A stretch of 64,000 nucleotides of DNA, taken from assembly GCA_010093705.1 (NCBI GenBank), contig MU006106.1, positions 523,086 through 587,085 of the forward strand, written 5' to 3'. Below the pieces are notes generated by a model. It was not told where the DNA came from, did not search any database, and was given only the letters and a program-made list of their open reading frames with translations. Of the stretch, positions 25,023 to 37,872 are shown piece by piece. Position numbers and translations under genes: made by a program. How positions within the stretch are numbered: the stretch's first letter is position 1; the number at the start of each line of letters is the position of its first letter. The stretch is from Patellaria atrata CBS 101060 (Eukaryota; Ascomycota; Dothideomycetes; Patellariales; Patellariaceae).

Positions 25023-27240
25023 TCAACGGCCGCCTTCCAGATAATAACTCACCGAGTAGTTCAGAAAAGCGCACTGAGGGACGTCGATGAAGCTGGATGA
25101 ATAACTAGGGTAATCAAAAAGCTTGATAGGGCCTTCAGCACCTTTGACTGGAAGCCACGGTCCAGTTCGTTCAATTGCGTTCAACGTGGTAGTATAACCT
25201 CTTGCACGTAGGTATGACTGTTTGGGATTCGGTTGTCGACTTCTTACATATTCTGCAAAGTAACCTGCAGTAAGTTGAATGGAGTAGAGATCATTTGCAT
25301 CACGCAGCGTTGACAATGTTCCGAAAAGCCAGGGCATATCGGAACCATGCAAGCGGAAATAAGGTAGATTTGGATTGCCGTTCGGATACCCGGGAGTAAT
25401 GGGCGGACCACCAAGGTTGTTGGGATCGTAACCGCCATAAGACCTTTCCATCTGGTAATAGTATGCTGATTGGAAAGCTCCTGACTTTGAACCTGCGTAA
25501 ACAGTAGCTTGGTCGATACAGCGAAAGGTCTTGTCAGTAGCGACCCTTTGAGACACATTAAACGAGTCAAATGTTACGTTGCCGGTATCGTAATAAGGGA
25601 AGAGGCCAGAGTCAATGATACTTTGGGCATATGACGCGGAGATTCCAAGTGCAGCCTGAATGCCCTCTACTTCGGTCGTTACGGGTGTCTTCGGATATGT
25701 GGAAAACGAAGCTCCATCATCACGTGCTACACCTATATAACATATTAGTAACACTGATATATTTTAATAAAAAATAGGGAGACTCACCAAAGATAACGGG
25801 GATATGTGCAGTACTGGCGTTCTTCTTAGACACTATGAGCTGAGCAGTGTTGACGTAGGTGCCATCTTGGACAACATAGCGAGCGACAGAAGAGAGTCGA
25901 ATGAGGTCGAGCGCAGGAACAGTTTCTAGGCAAGATATCTGTTCATCCAGTGTGTTTTGAGTACACCCGGCGGCCTGGAAGATATTCTGACCTGCAACAG
26001 CATAAGACTGTGGGATACTATAATAGGTACTATAGGTAGTCCCGTAGTCACCGCTGAGCCCTAAAGTGACACCGCCTCCCAGACTGGACATTGCAATAGC
26101 ACCTTGAAATTTACCTATCGCCTTCGGTGACCCGAGAAGTGTACGAACGGAGCCAGCACCAGCAGACTCGCCGGATATGGTGATCTTCTTTGGGTCTCCG
26201 CCAAATTGTGCGATGTTTTTGATCGTCCACTAGAAAGAATAAGCCTTGTTTAAATCTTTGGGACTCGTAAGGTAACTTCAATTACTTACCTCAAGAGCGG
26301 TGATTTGATCTTGGATACCGTAGTTTCCCTTGATTGATGTTCCCGGAATCGCCAGAAAGCCTAATGTGGAAAGCCTGTAGTTGATTGTCACCACAACGAT
26401 ATCCTCACGACTTGCTAAGTCACCACCATCACTCAAAGGATCAGCGCCTGTACCACCGGTGAAGCCTCCTCCATGAATCCAGAACAATACTGGCTTTAAA
26501 TTCTTGCGGGAACCTGATTTTGGAATGTACGGTGTCTGAATATTTAGGGAAAGGCAGTCTTCGCTTCCACCACCTCCCTGAGCACATTGAGGACCATAAG
26601 AAGTGGCCTGAATAGTCTGACCTCTAGGAGAGTAAAGGGCAGAATATTGCCATCTCTTGGGGGTATCCGCATATGGTATGCCCTGGAAACGGAACGATTT
26701 CTTATTCCTAAACCCTACGAACGTATTACCTTGCGACGCTACAGATATTTGGTTGCTCGCACTTGCAGTAGCATTCGCGAAAGCGACTTGTGTTGACTGA
26801 GTGCATAGCACTGGAAGTCGAGAGAAGCGTGCAATATTTGGCTTAAACGCAAGGTTGTTGAAGTTTCCAGTAGTAACTACCACACCTCCATTGATGTGGT
26901 ATGATTGGACAGAACTGGATCGGCCTGAGTAAGCTAGATAGGAGAATTGTCGGAGGAAGTCTGCTCTATGTGCACGTATGGTAGATTCAGATATCAACGT
27001 TTCGCTCAGGGCGGCGCATGCGCTGGCAGCTTGCGATTGAGGGAGTGGATCGAGAAGTATAGCGCTGACATGGCTAGCACTATCCGAGAGATTGAAATTG
27101 TTTTGGTATAGTAGGGTGAGAGAAGTCTCACTATTTGAGAGAAAGGGCCTTGAATCGACAAGAGGGTTGGCTGTTAGGGTCGGGACGAGAAGAGCAGCAA
27201 TGACAAGTACAAGGAAAGATACAACTGTTCGGCCCGCCAT
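25023..27240 (-). CDS. Secreted type-B carboxylesterase/lipase
   Basis: Alpha/beta hydrolase of the cholinesterase/carboxylesterase family. Exons 27240..26290, 26229..25788 and 25732..25023 give 700 aa. The start at 27240 was chosen over the in-frame ATG at 27363 because it opens with a clear signal peptide (MAGRTVVSFLVLVIAALL). Some 190 residues precede the family's usual start (NTFVGFRNKKSFRFQGIPYA). Landmarks are EDCLSLNIQTP, oxyanion HGGGF, nucleophile Ser339 in GESAGAGS, RDDGASF at the acid position, and the His in RLHGSDMPWLFG. The acid position carries Asp where the family usually has Glu (DEG). The long N-terminal region contains Cys residues and looks extracellular. The substrate cannot be told. 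Confidence 0.92.
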
Positions 27241-27882
27241 GGCCTCGGGGGTGGCGGAAGAGAGCTGGTGCACGGACCACCTTGCTTCAATCGGATCGAG
27301 AGCTTTCAACTTTCGATTCTCTGGAACTTCGAGAAGATTATCTTGATCTCTCTGGGTATTCATCGCCCTCTTATTTCTGTATTCTTAATTTACAAAAGTA
27401 CATCTCTCTCGACTAGTCAAGGATATCGACCCGGCTCCTGGTTGAATCTGCTTTTCATTCCCAGGTTTTAATCAATATGGCTCTTGAACTTTCACAAAAC
27501 CTCCCAGCTTTCAGGCTATATTCGTATCGCTCTAAAACGAATGAAGTAATTGAAGATACAGTCTACAGGCATCTCTTATCCGCGTTTCCGGGTGAGAGTG
27601 GAGTAGATCTGGATCTGGAACTTAGATCTCCAATAAACGGCGGCTGAAATGCTTGATTTTGATATCCCGTCACATTATTTCCGGTTCTCACCTCCAACTC
27701 TACTGATTCTATACCGGTAGTTGGGTAAACCTCAACCTGACTGAAGAATGACTGAACATTTTAGCAAAGTGTATCACCCCTCATGCAGAATAATGCAGCT
27801 ATGACTGTAGTAGGAATAGACATGTCATTCATGTGGCAAACGCCCGCGCAAAAAGCATTGCCCTATCCTAATTCAGAACGGC
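27241..27882. other. Intergenic, no gene seen
   Basis: Upstream region of the carboxylesterase gene and short 3' flank of the F-box/YccV gene. An upstream in-frame ATG at 27363 could give a 41-residue N-terminal extension with no signal-like character, so it is probably 5' leader. Confidence 0.45.
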
Positions 27883-29736
27883 CTAGTCATCAGGATACTC
27901 ATCTCGGATGTTGCTAACAAAGACCTTTCGATCCTTGTCCCATCTCTTGAATTGACGACCGGCAATGGCCATCAAGCTTTTGGAAGGTTCCTGATCTATC
28001 AGCTCAATATTTTCTTCTGCGACATATCGAACACTCCTATCATCAGCCCTTCTGATTAGTTAGCCGTAAAAGTCCCCTGAGTAAGGTTCCGAGCAAGAAG
28101 GGCCTTATACGTACAGGATATGATAGAAACTTTGGGTGCGGCCTCCTGGTAGGTTGTCAATCTGCATCTGCTGAACCCACTCATCATTTGCTGAGCAACA
28201 AGGATCCCAACCTGTAATAACGCCTTCATAACCATATCGCTTGTGCCTGAAGAGCTGTCCTACGTAATATTTTACGCCTGTTGTAGTTTCATCTCGTCTG
28301 ATAACATTCGGTGCTTTCTCGTCCCGTGTCCTAAGGGCAGATACCAATTGCAAAAGTACGTAATGTTCGGGTCGGCCCTGGAATAAGGGAGAGACATGAT
28401 TTCTGAGTAGAGAAGCATCCCATGGAAAGTGGGTCTGGAACTCCTCTAGAAAGTAAGGTAGTACCCTCTTCCTTTCCATTGCCACGGTGTCTTCGGGTCC
28501 GTCGAAGAAAAAAAGCATGGCCCACAGGGCACAGTAGAACGCGCTCTCCTGATCGACTATACTATCTACTTCGACAGAAGGATGAAGGGGATTCTGTGCG
28601 GCTCGTCGCGTATTTTGAACAGCTCTCGTGATGTTTATCCCAATTCTGTAACCTAGATCTAATATTGAACGATTTCGCATAATAACATTCTGCTCAGATG
28701 TCGCGACACCGACGTGGCGAAGCTGTGCTCTAATGTCCTGCTCGGGGACTGGTTCCGGAGATCTAAAGGGATCAATGAACATGAGATCATTTGCGATATC
28801 GTCCTTAGGTGTGTATTCAGAAGATCTTTTGACCTCCGGAAGGTGAATGGCACCGTACACGTGGAACGGAAAGCCTGCTAACGGATACGCATCAATACCT
28901 AACCTTCGAGCAACGCAACAGTAGATAGCTACGGATGTGAGAGGTAGTGAGTTGTGCTCAGGGTCTTGAAGAGTAACTCCGATAAAGCTATGCTCAAGCG
29001 AACCATAGTTACGTTCATCTCTTACACCACGAAAACCCTTAGCCCATAAGAACTGAAGTAGATCTCTTGCTTTCTCGGCGGTTGGAATGTCATCGAAAGT
29101 CTCCCGATCGATGGACTTCTCACTGAGAAAGCCTGATGCTAGTTGATCCAGTGTGCTTCGAATATATTTCCCGTCTGTATCTCTTGTGCCAAGTACGAAG
29201 GTGTCGTAGGCTATGAGCATGTCCTCCAGGCAATCATCATCGTCTAGATCTAATTTCATCCACGCCTCGACAGCAGCCTGTCTTCGAGTAGCGCCCAGGA
29301 CAGCATTTCCGTAATACCTCCTCGCCAGAACATCTTCAACATCATCTGCAGCATTGCAGAACTCCAGTAAGGTTTCTCTCGCGTCTTCACCCAAGTAAAG
29401 TATGCTTTCCACCTTGTGAATTCGACCTTGTTGGCTTGATAACATACTCTTTAGGGTCTCGGTTGTGAACTTATTCTGCAGGCATCGCAATTTGAACGCA
29501 TCTCGCCACACGGTCTCTGTTATTGGTGCCAGCAGCCTATTTTCAATCTTATGACGCGGATGCCAATATTTGAATCTAGAGAGACAGAGATTGCGCCAAA
29601 GGATATCTTCGCGTGCAAGGGCAAAGCCGCGTTTGCATGTGAACTGGAATGCTATAAGTGTCTCAGATGGTAGGTAGGATAGAATCTCAAGCAGGAGTTC
29701 GTCGGGGAGTGCAGTCAGAGGGGAGTGAGATGCCAT
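27883..29736 (-). CDS. F-box / transglutaminase-like / YccV-domain protein (FBXO21-like)
   Basis: Exons 29736..28115 and 28051..27883 give 596 aa; the join (YHIL|RADDRSVRYVAEENIELI) completes the C-terminal domain. The F-box is at about 7-50 (LTALPDELLLEILSYLP), expected to bind Skp1 in an SCF ubiquitin ligase. A transglutaminase-like 'SirB1' region lies at about 220-330 (HNSLPLTSVAIYCCVARRLG, FPFHVYGAIHL). The last 100 residues match the hemimethylated-DNA-binding/HspQ-like YccV domain (YYVGQLFRHKRYGYEGVITG). This three-part order is that of animal FBXO21 and its fungal relatives. The start at 29736 puts the F-box at the N-terminus; a 66-codon upstream extension to 29934 is open but looks like leader. 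The substrate is unknown. Confidence 0.92.
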
Positions 29737-30465
29737 TGTGACCGATTGAGGACAAGCTAGGTAGAGATCTTTTGCATATCCATAGAGGGTGGATCTTAGA
29801 TTGTTGTAGAAACAGGTAAGGTAGGGTGTTGTCGTAAGAAAAGAAAGCGGCGTTAGATGCCACAAGTTGCTTGATTCGGTCCCCGGAGCTTCGGTCCAAG
29901 CCGCGGTTCGAAATGACAGGGTCACGTGAAGCAATTTGTTTGTTGATTACCTCAGCGATGATGAAGGTGTCCACCAGGGCAGGTCACAGCTAATGATACA
30001 GGATTGCAGTTATGTTTTGGTGATCTCATTAATTTCGTCAATTCCCACTGAAATCCTACCTAAGCTCGATGGCGAAATTGAAGTAGGTATCAGAACTGCA
30101 CTGTCCGTAGAAAAGAGGTTCCATAGGTCTCTGAATCGAGTATTTTTTGAGTTCTAAAAGGGCGTGATTTTTTGGTCATTTGCTTAACGATTATGATACA
30201 ATAAATCTACACAATTATCTATATCTCGTCAAAAAATCTTTGTGATTCATGTGCGATATGTAATTTTGGGGAATGTGGTGTGAAGTGAAGTTTCTTGAAA
30301 GAACAGACGGGAACTAGGAAATTATTCACTCCACCGGAGGATGGAGGAGCGGAGTATGACTAAGGACTACGCCAAGTCTTTTCCGCCACAGTCTCTCATA
30401 AGGTAGCCGCCGCCGTATCACTCAGTGATCTCATCGGGTTTCAGCTCCAGATATATTAACCTTAA
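29737..30465. other. Intergenic left of satellite, no gene seen
   Basis: Leader of the F-box/YccV gene and the approach to the 12-bp satellite. Nothing else is recognised. Confidence 0.4.
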
Positions 30466-30753
30466 CAGTTATAGTTATTATTATAGTTATTATTATAGTT
30501 ATTATTATAGTTATTATTATAGTTATTATTATAGTTATTATTATAGTTATTNNNNNNNNNNNNNNNNNNNNNNNNNNNNNNNNNNNNNNNNNNNNNNNNN
30601 NNNNNNNNNNNNNNNNNNNNNNNNNNNNNNNNNNNNNNNNNNNNNNNNNNNTTATAGTTATTATTATAGTTATTATTATAGTTATTATTATAGTTATTAT
30701 TATAGTTATTATTATAGTTATTATTATAGTTATTCTTGTAGTTATTCTTGTAG
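30466..30753. repeat. 12-bp AT-rich tandem repeat (unit TTATTATAGTTA) interrupted by an assembly gap
   Basis: Perfect copies of the unit flank a run of 100 N on both sides, with two slightly diverged copies (TTATTCTTGTAG) at the right edge. The array continues in phase of type on either side of the gap, so the gap is probably unresolved array. Any frame through it reads Tyr-Ser-Tyr-Tyr, which is an artefact of the unit. Confidence 0.95.
30552..30651. other. Assembly gap (100 N)
   Basis: Exactly 100 ambiguous bases, a conventional placeholder for unknown length, within the 12-bp satellite. Confidence 0.95.
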
Positions 30754-31188
30754 ATATCGCATTGATGTTGGGACGGGGAGAAGTAGAAGCCTGATAGCCT
30801 CCAACCCGACGAAGCTGTTCATTATCATTAGGTTACGGCCTCATAGATCCTCCAACATCCGGCGCCCTACGCTATCAAGGGTCAGAGGCTCCCTTTGCCC
30901 CAAACGAACGCCGGTATTTCGGCTCTCGCAGCAACCAGAGGCCGGTGCGGCGTCAATGATCCAGAGTCAACCTGGAAATGTCTCTGCTGACTTAATACTT
31001 TTATAAGTAAACAACACCAACCTCATCCTAAGTATACCTTGTAAGATCAAATACTCATATCTGTGAGCCATTATTCTTCTCTTCTGAATTGAATTGAATT
31101 ATATTGCATTGCTTTACCTCACCTTTACCTCTACTCCGAACAACTCCCCTCATCCCCCCCGCATTCCTCTAAGTCCCGCGCCGCCAAA

Positions 31189-33103
31189 ATGGCCGGTACT
31201 TCCGCCAATGACTTAAAGAAGATTGAGTCTTTCCAATACCCTGCTGCTCACTTAGGCCATCTTACAGAAGCACAAGAGCATGCTTTAGAGGAGTTTAAGA
31301 AGGTGTGTCAGGAGTCTGGTTACTATAAACCTGCAGGACTGGGCGGCAGCAAGGAACCAAGTCATGATGACGAGACACTACTGTAAGATTTGCTACATTA
31401 TATGGCATAGCCGTAGTATAAACTGATAACATTATCTTTAAAGACGCTATCTGCGAGCACGTCGGTTTTCGCCGCCTGAAGCGTTCAAGCAGTTCAAAGA
31501 CACGGAAGATTGGCGCAAGGAGAACCACTTAGCAGAGCTTTATGATACAATAGATATACAGGAGTATGAAGATTGCCGTAGGCTTGTAAGTCTATCACAC
31601 ACGGATAACAACCTACAGTCCTCTGACAGCTGTTTGTAGTATCCACAATGGACAGGACGCAGAGACAGACGCGGTATTCCCGTCTATGTCTTTGAGGTTG
31701 GCCATCTCTCTTCGAAGAACGTGGATGCGTACACCAAATCAACAGCCATGAAGGGACAACAGTTCTCCTCCAAAGTGCCGGTGAAGATGCTCCGTCTTTT
31801 TGCCCTATACGAGAATTTATGTCGCTTCGTATTGCCCTTGTGCTCAGGTATTCAGGACAGAGTGCACCTTGAGACACCCGTATCCCAGAGTAACAACATT
31901 GTGGATATCTCGAAAGTGGGACTGAAGCGTTTCTGGGATCTAAAGGGGCATATGCAGGATGCGAGTCAACTTGCTACCGCGCATTATCCGGAAACCCTAG
32001 ACCGCATTTTTGTATGATATCTCTATTCCTCTGCCCGATCCCCGAATTAACTAACTGAAATCCAGATCATCGGCGCACCCGCCTTCTTTCCCACAGTCTG
32101 GGGCTGGATTAAACGCTGGTTCGATCCCATCACCGTCTCCAAGATCTTCATCCTCTCGTCGGCTGACATGAAATCCACCCTCCAACAATACATCGACCCG
32201 GCCAACATCCCTAAAAAATACGGTGGCACTCTTGACTGGGACTTCGGCAACATGCCTCACCTCGAACCTGGCATTGCGGACACCTTAACATGGCATCAAC
32301 CACTGAGCGAAGCTGGCCACCGCACAATTCCCACCGGACCTATTAAGTGGGAAGAGAGCGAGAACGGGGACATGGTCGCCGTGGCCGTCGGATTCCAAGA
32401 CGGCAAGCCCAGAAGAGAAGTCATCGCGACCCTCCCGAAGAGCGCGAAACTCATGCATGGTCAAATCCATCTCGACAACCCCATCACCGCCGGCGACGGC
32501 CTCACAACCCCGGGAACCCTCACCCAAACAATCGAAGAAGGCGACCTTTTTGCCGGCCAAAATGAGCCCTCCCCTCCCTCCTCCGGGACCGCTACCCCTC
32601 AAGTCCTCCCTATACGCTCCGAGGACGCAGCGACCGCAGCAACCGACCAACAAAACACCGTCGAAGCCGAATCACAGCGAACCCCGCAAGCTACTGCCAA
32701 TCAGGCTAAGGAGGAAATGCGCACCGGAACCTCCGACGCCAAGTTCGAGCAACAGGCCGCCACGCACGCCGAGGGCCAACTCGCGGACGGCACACCCGCC
32801 GTCAACGACCACGGCCACGGCGACAAAACGGTCACTATGGAGCCCAGCACCGTCGGTCAGGCACCCAAGGACAAGACCGTCCACCCGCCCGAACCGGCAT
32901 CCGATGCCAGTTACGTCGGTCAGGCTAAGGCTGCCGTGGGCGGTATGGTCGGTAGTGTGCTTGGCGCTGTGGGTATGGGAGGGAAGGCTGAGGAGGTCAA
33001 GCCGGATCCGGTGGTGGAGAAACGGGATGAGAGGGTCGAGAACGCGGATGATGTTAAGGTTGAGGCGTTCTTGAGGGAGAAGAGCAGGACTGCGGATCCG
33101 TAG
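31189..33103 (+). CDS. Sec14-like CRAL-TRIO phospholipid-transfer protein
   Basis: Exons 31189..31382, 31444..31585, 31640..32011 and 32066..33103 give 581 aa. CRAL-TRIO N-terminal helices lie at about 25-105 (HLTEAQEHALEEFKKVCQES, TLLRYLRARRFSPPEAFKQF), then the lipid-binding domain at about 113-290 (GIPVYVFEVGHL, LATAHYPETLDRIFIIGAPA, FILSSADMKSTLQQYI). LPKKYGG-like closure (IPKKYGGTLDWDFG) and the YPE motif are typical of Sec14 proteins that exchange phosphatidylinositol with phosphatidylcholine and support Golgi signalling. The C-terminal 250 residues carry a small beta-type segment and a long Ala/Thr/Gln/Glu-rich tail ending with a Gly-rich patch (AAVGGMVGSVLGAVGMGG). Yeast Sec14 is about 300 aa, so this is the long filamentous-fungal form. 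Lipid preference is unknown. Confidence 0.93.
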
Positions 33104-33506
33104 TCTGGGTTTGGGTCTGTGTATGGGGGGGTAGGTAAAGTAAGAGGGCTGGGCCGGGGAGGGGGGGAATGTACTTATACGGTTACTCTGGTAAGGTCAT
33201 AGGGAGGGGATGGGGTCAGCATTTCCCTAGAACTTTGATATCTATATCGTGGTATCCGTATCACCTCAGTATCCGGTATCTATTGGATTAGAAACAAATG
33301 AATAGAATTTAAGACTATCCATTGTGGGTAGTAGTTCCAACCGCTAGGGAACGAGAGAAATGCTTCGGGTACCGCACGTAAAAAGACTCTTTGCTGCGCT
33401 ACACTTAATACAATCCAACAGCTAAAATCCAACAACCACCATCGACTCACTTTCTCCTCCAAGAAACATACCTAAACGCCACCCAATGCACCCCCCTCAA
33501 ACCACT
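33104..33506. other. Convergent intergenic, no gene seen
   Basis: Shared 3' region of the Sec14-like gene (rightward) and POM152 (leftward). G-rich at 33115-33170, otherwise featureless. Confidence 0.45.
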
Positions 33507-36500
33507 CTAATACGTCACCAACTTCCCACCCCCCTTCCCCCTCCCCTCCGGCCCGGATCTACTAACCCCACACCAGCGATCCCGCACAACAACAACCTCA
33601 TAAACGCCCTCCGAGCCCACGTGAACCCTCTCACTAAATCTCTCGGACCTAATCGTCTTCGTCTCGAGCACTTTCGGCTTCCGCCCCTTCACGATCTCGC
33701 TCCTTGTATACGTGACCTCGAACGGCGGGGCACCCGTCATCTCAAACAACAGTTCCGCCTCGCCGCCCTCATGGATATCGACGCGCGTCTCGCGGCCCTT
33801 GCTTATCTGCGCGGACGGGAGGGCGTGGATGTGTTTCTTAAGCAGAGTGGCGTAGGCGCAGTGGGACGCGGCGTCGGACACGGACGTGATGGAAAAAACG
33901 CCCGGTTGCTCTGCGAGACGGCGGAAGGTGGTACCGGGGGATGTGGCTTTGCGGTCTTTGTTTTGGAAGGTGTAGTGGACTGTGAAGGGGGGGACGCCGG
34001 TGAGAGCAAAGCCGACGTGGTCGCCGACGCAGAGGTCTGTCGAGGACTCGAGGGGAACGATGGTGGGGGCGTCGTGGACGGCGAGTTGGACGCGGGGTTG
34101 GGTTGCGGGGGCGTCGAAGGTGCGGGAGCAGCCGCGGGCGTCTCGGACTTTGCGGATGATGAGGGCCGAGTTGCCGTTGTTGAGGGAAGTGTGCGGGAGG
34201 TGCAGGTTGTGCGAGGTGGAGGCTATGGAAGGGATGTTGAGGATCTCGGGGCGGCCGGAGCCGTGGTGTTTGATTTCGACTTCGAGGTGGAAGGGTGCGA
34301 TGCCAGTGAGGGTGATGGGGATCACTTGGTCGCTATCTTCGTCGCCGAAGCAGTAGCTGAAGGTCTTGCCTGGGTTCTTGAATTGGGCGTCGGGTCGGGG
34401 GTTAACGCGCTGTTCGAAGATTACCGGAGTATGGTGTTTGGCGTCGTGGTCATAGTTGGAGTCGGCTAATTCCCTAAAGATGTATTCGTAGATGCCTGAT
34501 TGTTTGGTCTCTAACCGGATTGAGGCTTGATTGAGAGGAGTGTGCAGTTGTTTGACACTCATAGCTTTATTACCCTTTACAGGTTTGTAGTGTTGTTCGT
34601 ATTTGATGTCGTATGGGGGAGTACCTGCAAAAGATAATTAGCAAGATGTAAGTAGTAGTAGTACGGAGATTAAGCATACCAGAAAGAGTGATCTCCGCAA
34701 TATCTTCATCTCCTTCACAGACTTCCCTCTTAATAAAACGATTTCCAGTCCGTTCGATCAAAGGATTCTCCACTGCATTCATTCCCGGGCGAGGTATCCA
34801 GCTGATGTCAAAAGTATTTGCCGTTGTGTCTATGGTACCAGGACATATGGCGTCACTAACACCGGTGAGCTCATATGTACCAGCTTTCTTGATAGACAAC
34901 CAATCGTTTGATCCTTTGACAGTTATGGTGCGTTCTTGAGAACCGTCTGTCGTACGATATGAGAGTTTCCATGGGCCTTCACCGGTCAGGCGAAGTGGGA
35001 TTTCGACCTCTCTCTTCCCCTCAAGAGTGCGGACGGCTCTCTTTCCCTCGAGCAGACCGAAACTGGCTTTGGGCTTCTGATGTCGAACGTTAATCCTCGC
35101 TTCTTCCTTCAGAAACTCTTTACACCCCATACGGTCTGTAACGCTTGCTAGAGATAAGGTGTACTCTCCGCCATTCTTTAGTTTATCCGTAGTAATCGTA
35201 TAATACTCCGTCTCAATATCTGACACTTTGTGTTTGGATCGCTTGCCTCCGTGCACCAATTCATACTCGAGAGACCAAGGACCCTCACCTTGGAGCTTAA
35301 TATTAAAGCTTACAGGCTCGTCAATACAAGATTGTCTCTTGTAGCCAGAGTCGAGGAAATGAGCAGAGGCGGACGGTTTGACGTCTTGTTCAATAGTGAG
35401 CCCTGGGCCTAATAACGAGAGACCCCGGTATACTGCATCGCTAATAGAATTGAATTTATATGTGTAATGTCCTGCATTCGCTGGGGTAAGTTCAAGCTGA
35501 CCCCTTAGACCTGGAACTCTAAAGTGCTCGATCTTCTGTTGTTTCGCACCTCGCTGTGAGACAAAGTACTCAATGTCGAATGGTGGCGTACCAATAAGAT
35601 CGAGGTCGACTGTAAGACCTACTGGGTTGCTAGAACATTTATCAAAGATCTCTGACGTCGATATCGAAAGGTCCGGTTCCGGGGGATTTTGCAGAAGACA
35701 GGAAGTAGGCTCGAGAACTTCTCCGGAACAATATTCAGTAGATACAGATTCTAGAGTATATAGTCCAGCCTCTCTAACCGTCGGTCGATCTCGTATATTT
35801 TTAGCCTCGAACTTTTTTTGCTGCGCGTCGGGGCTGTGCTCGCCACTTGGAAGCAATCCAGCCTCTGGTGTGAAACGATAGTCTATATTATGCGGTAAGT
35901 TGATTGCCCCTTTACCTGTTGAGTCGTAGAAGACCGGTAAGCCAGCTGGATAGCCTTTCGCAACCTGGAGAGGTCTTTGAGCGTCGCAACCACGGAATGA
36001 AATTTTGGGACGCTCATGAACCGTAAAGGATTGCTGTATCTGGGTATCTCTCGTTTTTAAATTATCGCCTTCATCGTACCGATTGGCATAACTGATGGTG
36101 TTCCCAAGTGCATCCTGAACTTTGTCAATGGAATAGATCCACCGACCACTGGAGCTAATAATCTCATTCAGGGGCACAGTAACCTGGTGAGAACGAGCCC
36201 AAGCTACTTCAGCCTCGTTGATGAGAACAAGCTGCCCTCCCTCAGTAGATTCCAGTGGATTTGTAGAGAGATACTCTTCCGGAGCGATACTCTGGTAGGT
36301 AGATTTGTGTTCTACACCATTAACTGTTTTGCGGTATTTGATATTGAGCGGTGGTGCGCCTTCAACTTCTATGGAAACATCGGAAAGATCGCCCCGACAC
36401 CGATTTGCGCTAGTTTGCTTAATTCGAGCTTGCGGACATTGCACAACAACGACTTGTGACTTTCTTCTTTGGACCTCTAGTTTAGACTCATCTAAGACCT

Positions 36501-37449
36501 TTTGAAGCTTATAGAGTCCCGTCTTCTTAACAGCGTATCGGAGGATAAGCGGTCCATCCTGCTCCTTAGACTTGAGAGAACTTTGTGCAGCTTTCCTTAA
36601 TTTCTTTGCTGCTGATGAAGAAATCGTGATAGTTTCATTCTGCATAGTTTCGAGGTCTATCCGGAGCAGTTCGATAGATATTGGGATGGTTTGATTTATC
36701 TGGATGGGAATGTGAATCTGCGTAGTGGTACTATCGAGGCAGAATGACTCTTTATTTGGATTTAGCAAGGCCGATCTATAATTATTCGTTAGGATTATAT
36801 CTATTGGAATAGGTGAAGATACAAGCGTACCCCTCTGGAAGAATATGAATAATCTGTCTTCCCAATAGTAGAGAAGCATTATTGTAGATATCCGAAGCCT
36901 TAACACTGCGCTCTGAAATGGCTATTTCTCTATCATAAAAAAATTTGGTTAATCCAATGAAGATGACGCTGAAGGGTATCTATGTTCTCGTCAGCATTCC
37001 CGAATGAATTCATGTCTATCTTAACCTACCGGGACCCTGAACATAAGAAAGTAGTTGAGCAAAGAGTGACCGGCTATCAGTGCCATAAATACAGCAGTCG
37101 ACCACTCCAGCCATGGTATCCTGAATAGAGGTACTCCGTAGAGAAAGACTGTGTCCATAGCCACCCATTTTAAAAAAAGCCATAATGACTCCGACTCATC
37201 TATTTGCAAATTCCAATAATCATATAAACGCCATGACATTAAGAGAACCCAGAATGCGAACACATAGAACCGTTGATTCGGTGCATCGAGAACATCGAAG
37301 GGTATAAGAGGCGGTTCCTCCAGTATTTCAGTCTTCAGCTGTGCTTCTGGAAGAGGTGACCGGATCTTGGTGCCGTTCTTGGGTGTGCCATTTGGAGGAC
37401 TTCGAGGTGTTGATGGGAAGGCAGAGCGCAATTTTGGAGTGCTGTCCAT
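33507..37449 (-). CDS. POM152: Nuclear pore membrane protein POM152
   Basis: Pore-membrane nucleoporin whose luminal Ig-like domains form the ring around the nuclear pore. Exons 37449..37030, 36979..36831, 36775..34680 and 34624..33507 give 1,260 aa, as usual for filamentous fungi. A nucleoplasmic, Pro-rich N-terminus ([20 protein letters not shown]) is followed by hydrophobic segments ([75 protein letters not shown]), then a long luminal region of repeated Ig-like units marked by GxPPFxIxY blocks ([40 protein letters not shown]). Exon 2 starts at ACATAG|ATACCC because that yields MFRVP-IPFSVIF in phase; the nearer CAG breaks the frame. Large antisense frames are shadows. It is divergent from the UCH gene with 423 bp between starts. 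Confidence 0.95.
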
Positions 37450-37872
37450 GGCATCTTTTGGGAGTAAAGAACTGCTATCAAGGCCGCATGAGTTTGATTT
37501 ATCGGATTCCGATATTAGGACAAATCGGCCTCTTAGAAAACTAGAAAAGTTTTTGTGTTAGGTTTTCCTGAAAGCTATTAGGAAAAGTTGATATCAATCA
37601 ACAACGCGTTTGGTTCCTTGGCGCGCATCTGGGGTTATAGCTAGGATTAATACGCCGGAGTTATTCCGCGCTATGGAGGCCATATTGGATAAGGTTACGG
37701 TATAAAACAGCATCATTCATACAGTACTTTATCCATGAGATTTCAACCAAAACATTCTTCACGTTACTGACAGTGTGGACGGTTAGTCATACATTTAACA
37801 ATGTCAGTTTCTCATAATGGATAGTGATCTTATAATGATTCTCCCTACCTTAGCCACCGTGGTATCTTTTGT
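37450..37872. promoter_or_regulatory. Divergent promoter region, POM152 / UCH37-like
   Basis: Only 423 bp separate the two start codons, so both leaders and promoters must lie here. I see no named binding site that I can support. Confidence 0.5.

Noticed and set aside
30425-31006. 193-codon open frame through the 12-bp satellite and the N gap
   Set aside because: Its Tyr/Ser content is a translation of the repeat unit, it crosses unknown bases, and the remainder has no domain.
33486-34469. 327-codon plus-strand open frame over the POM152 3' part
   Set aside because: Antisense shadow of a high-GC exon; Gly/Val/Glu-rich composition with no domain, and the minus strand gives conserved Ig-like POM152 repeats.
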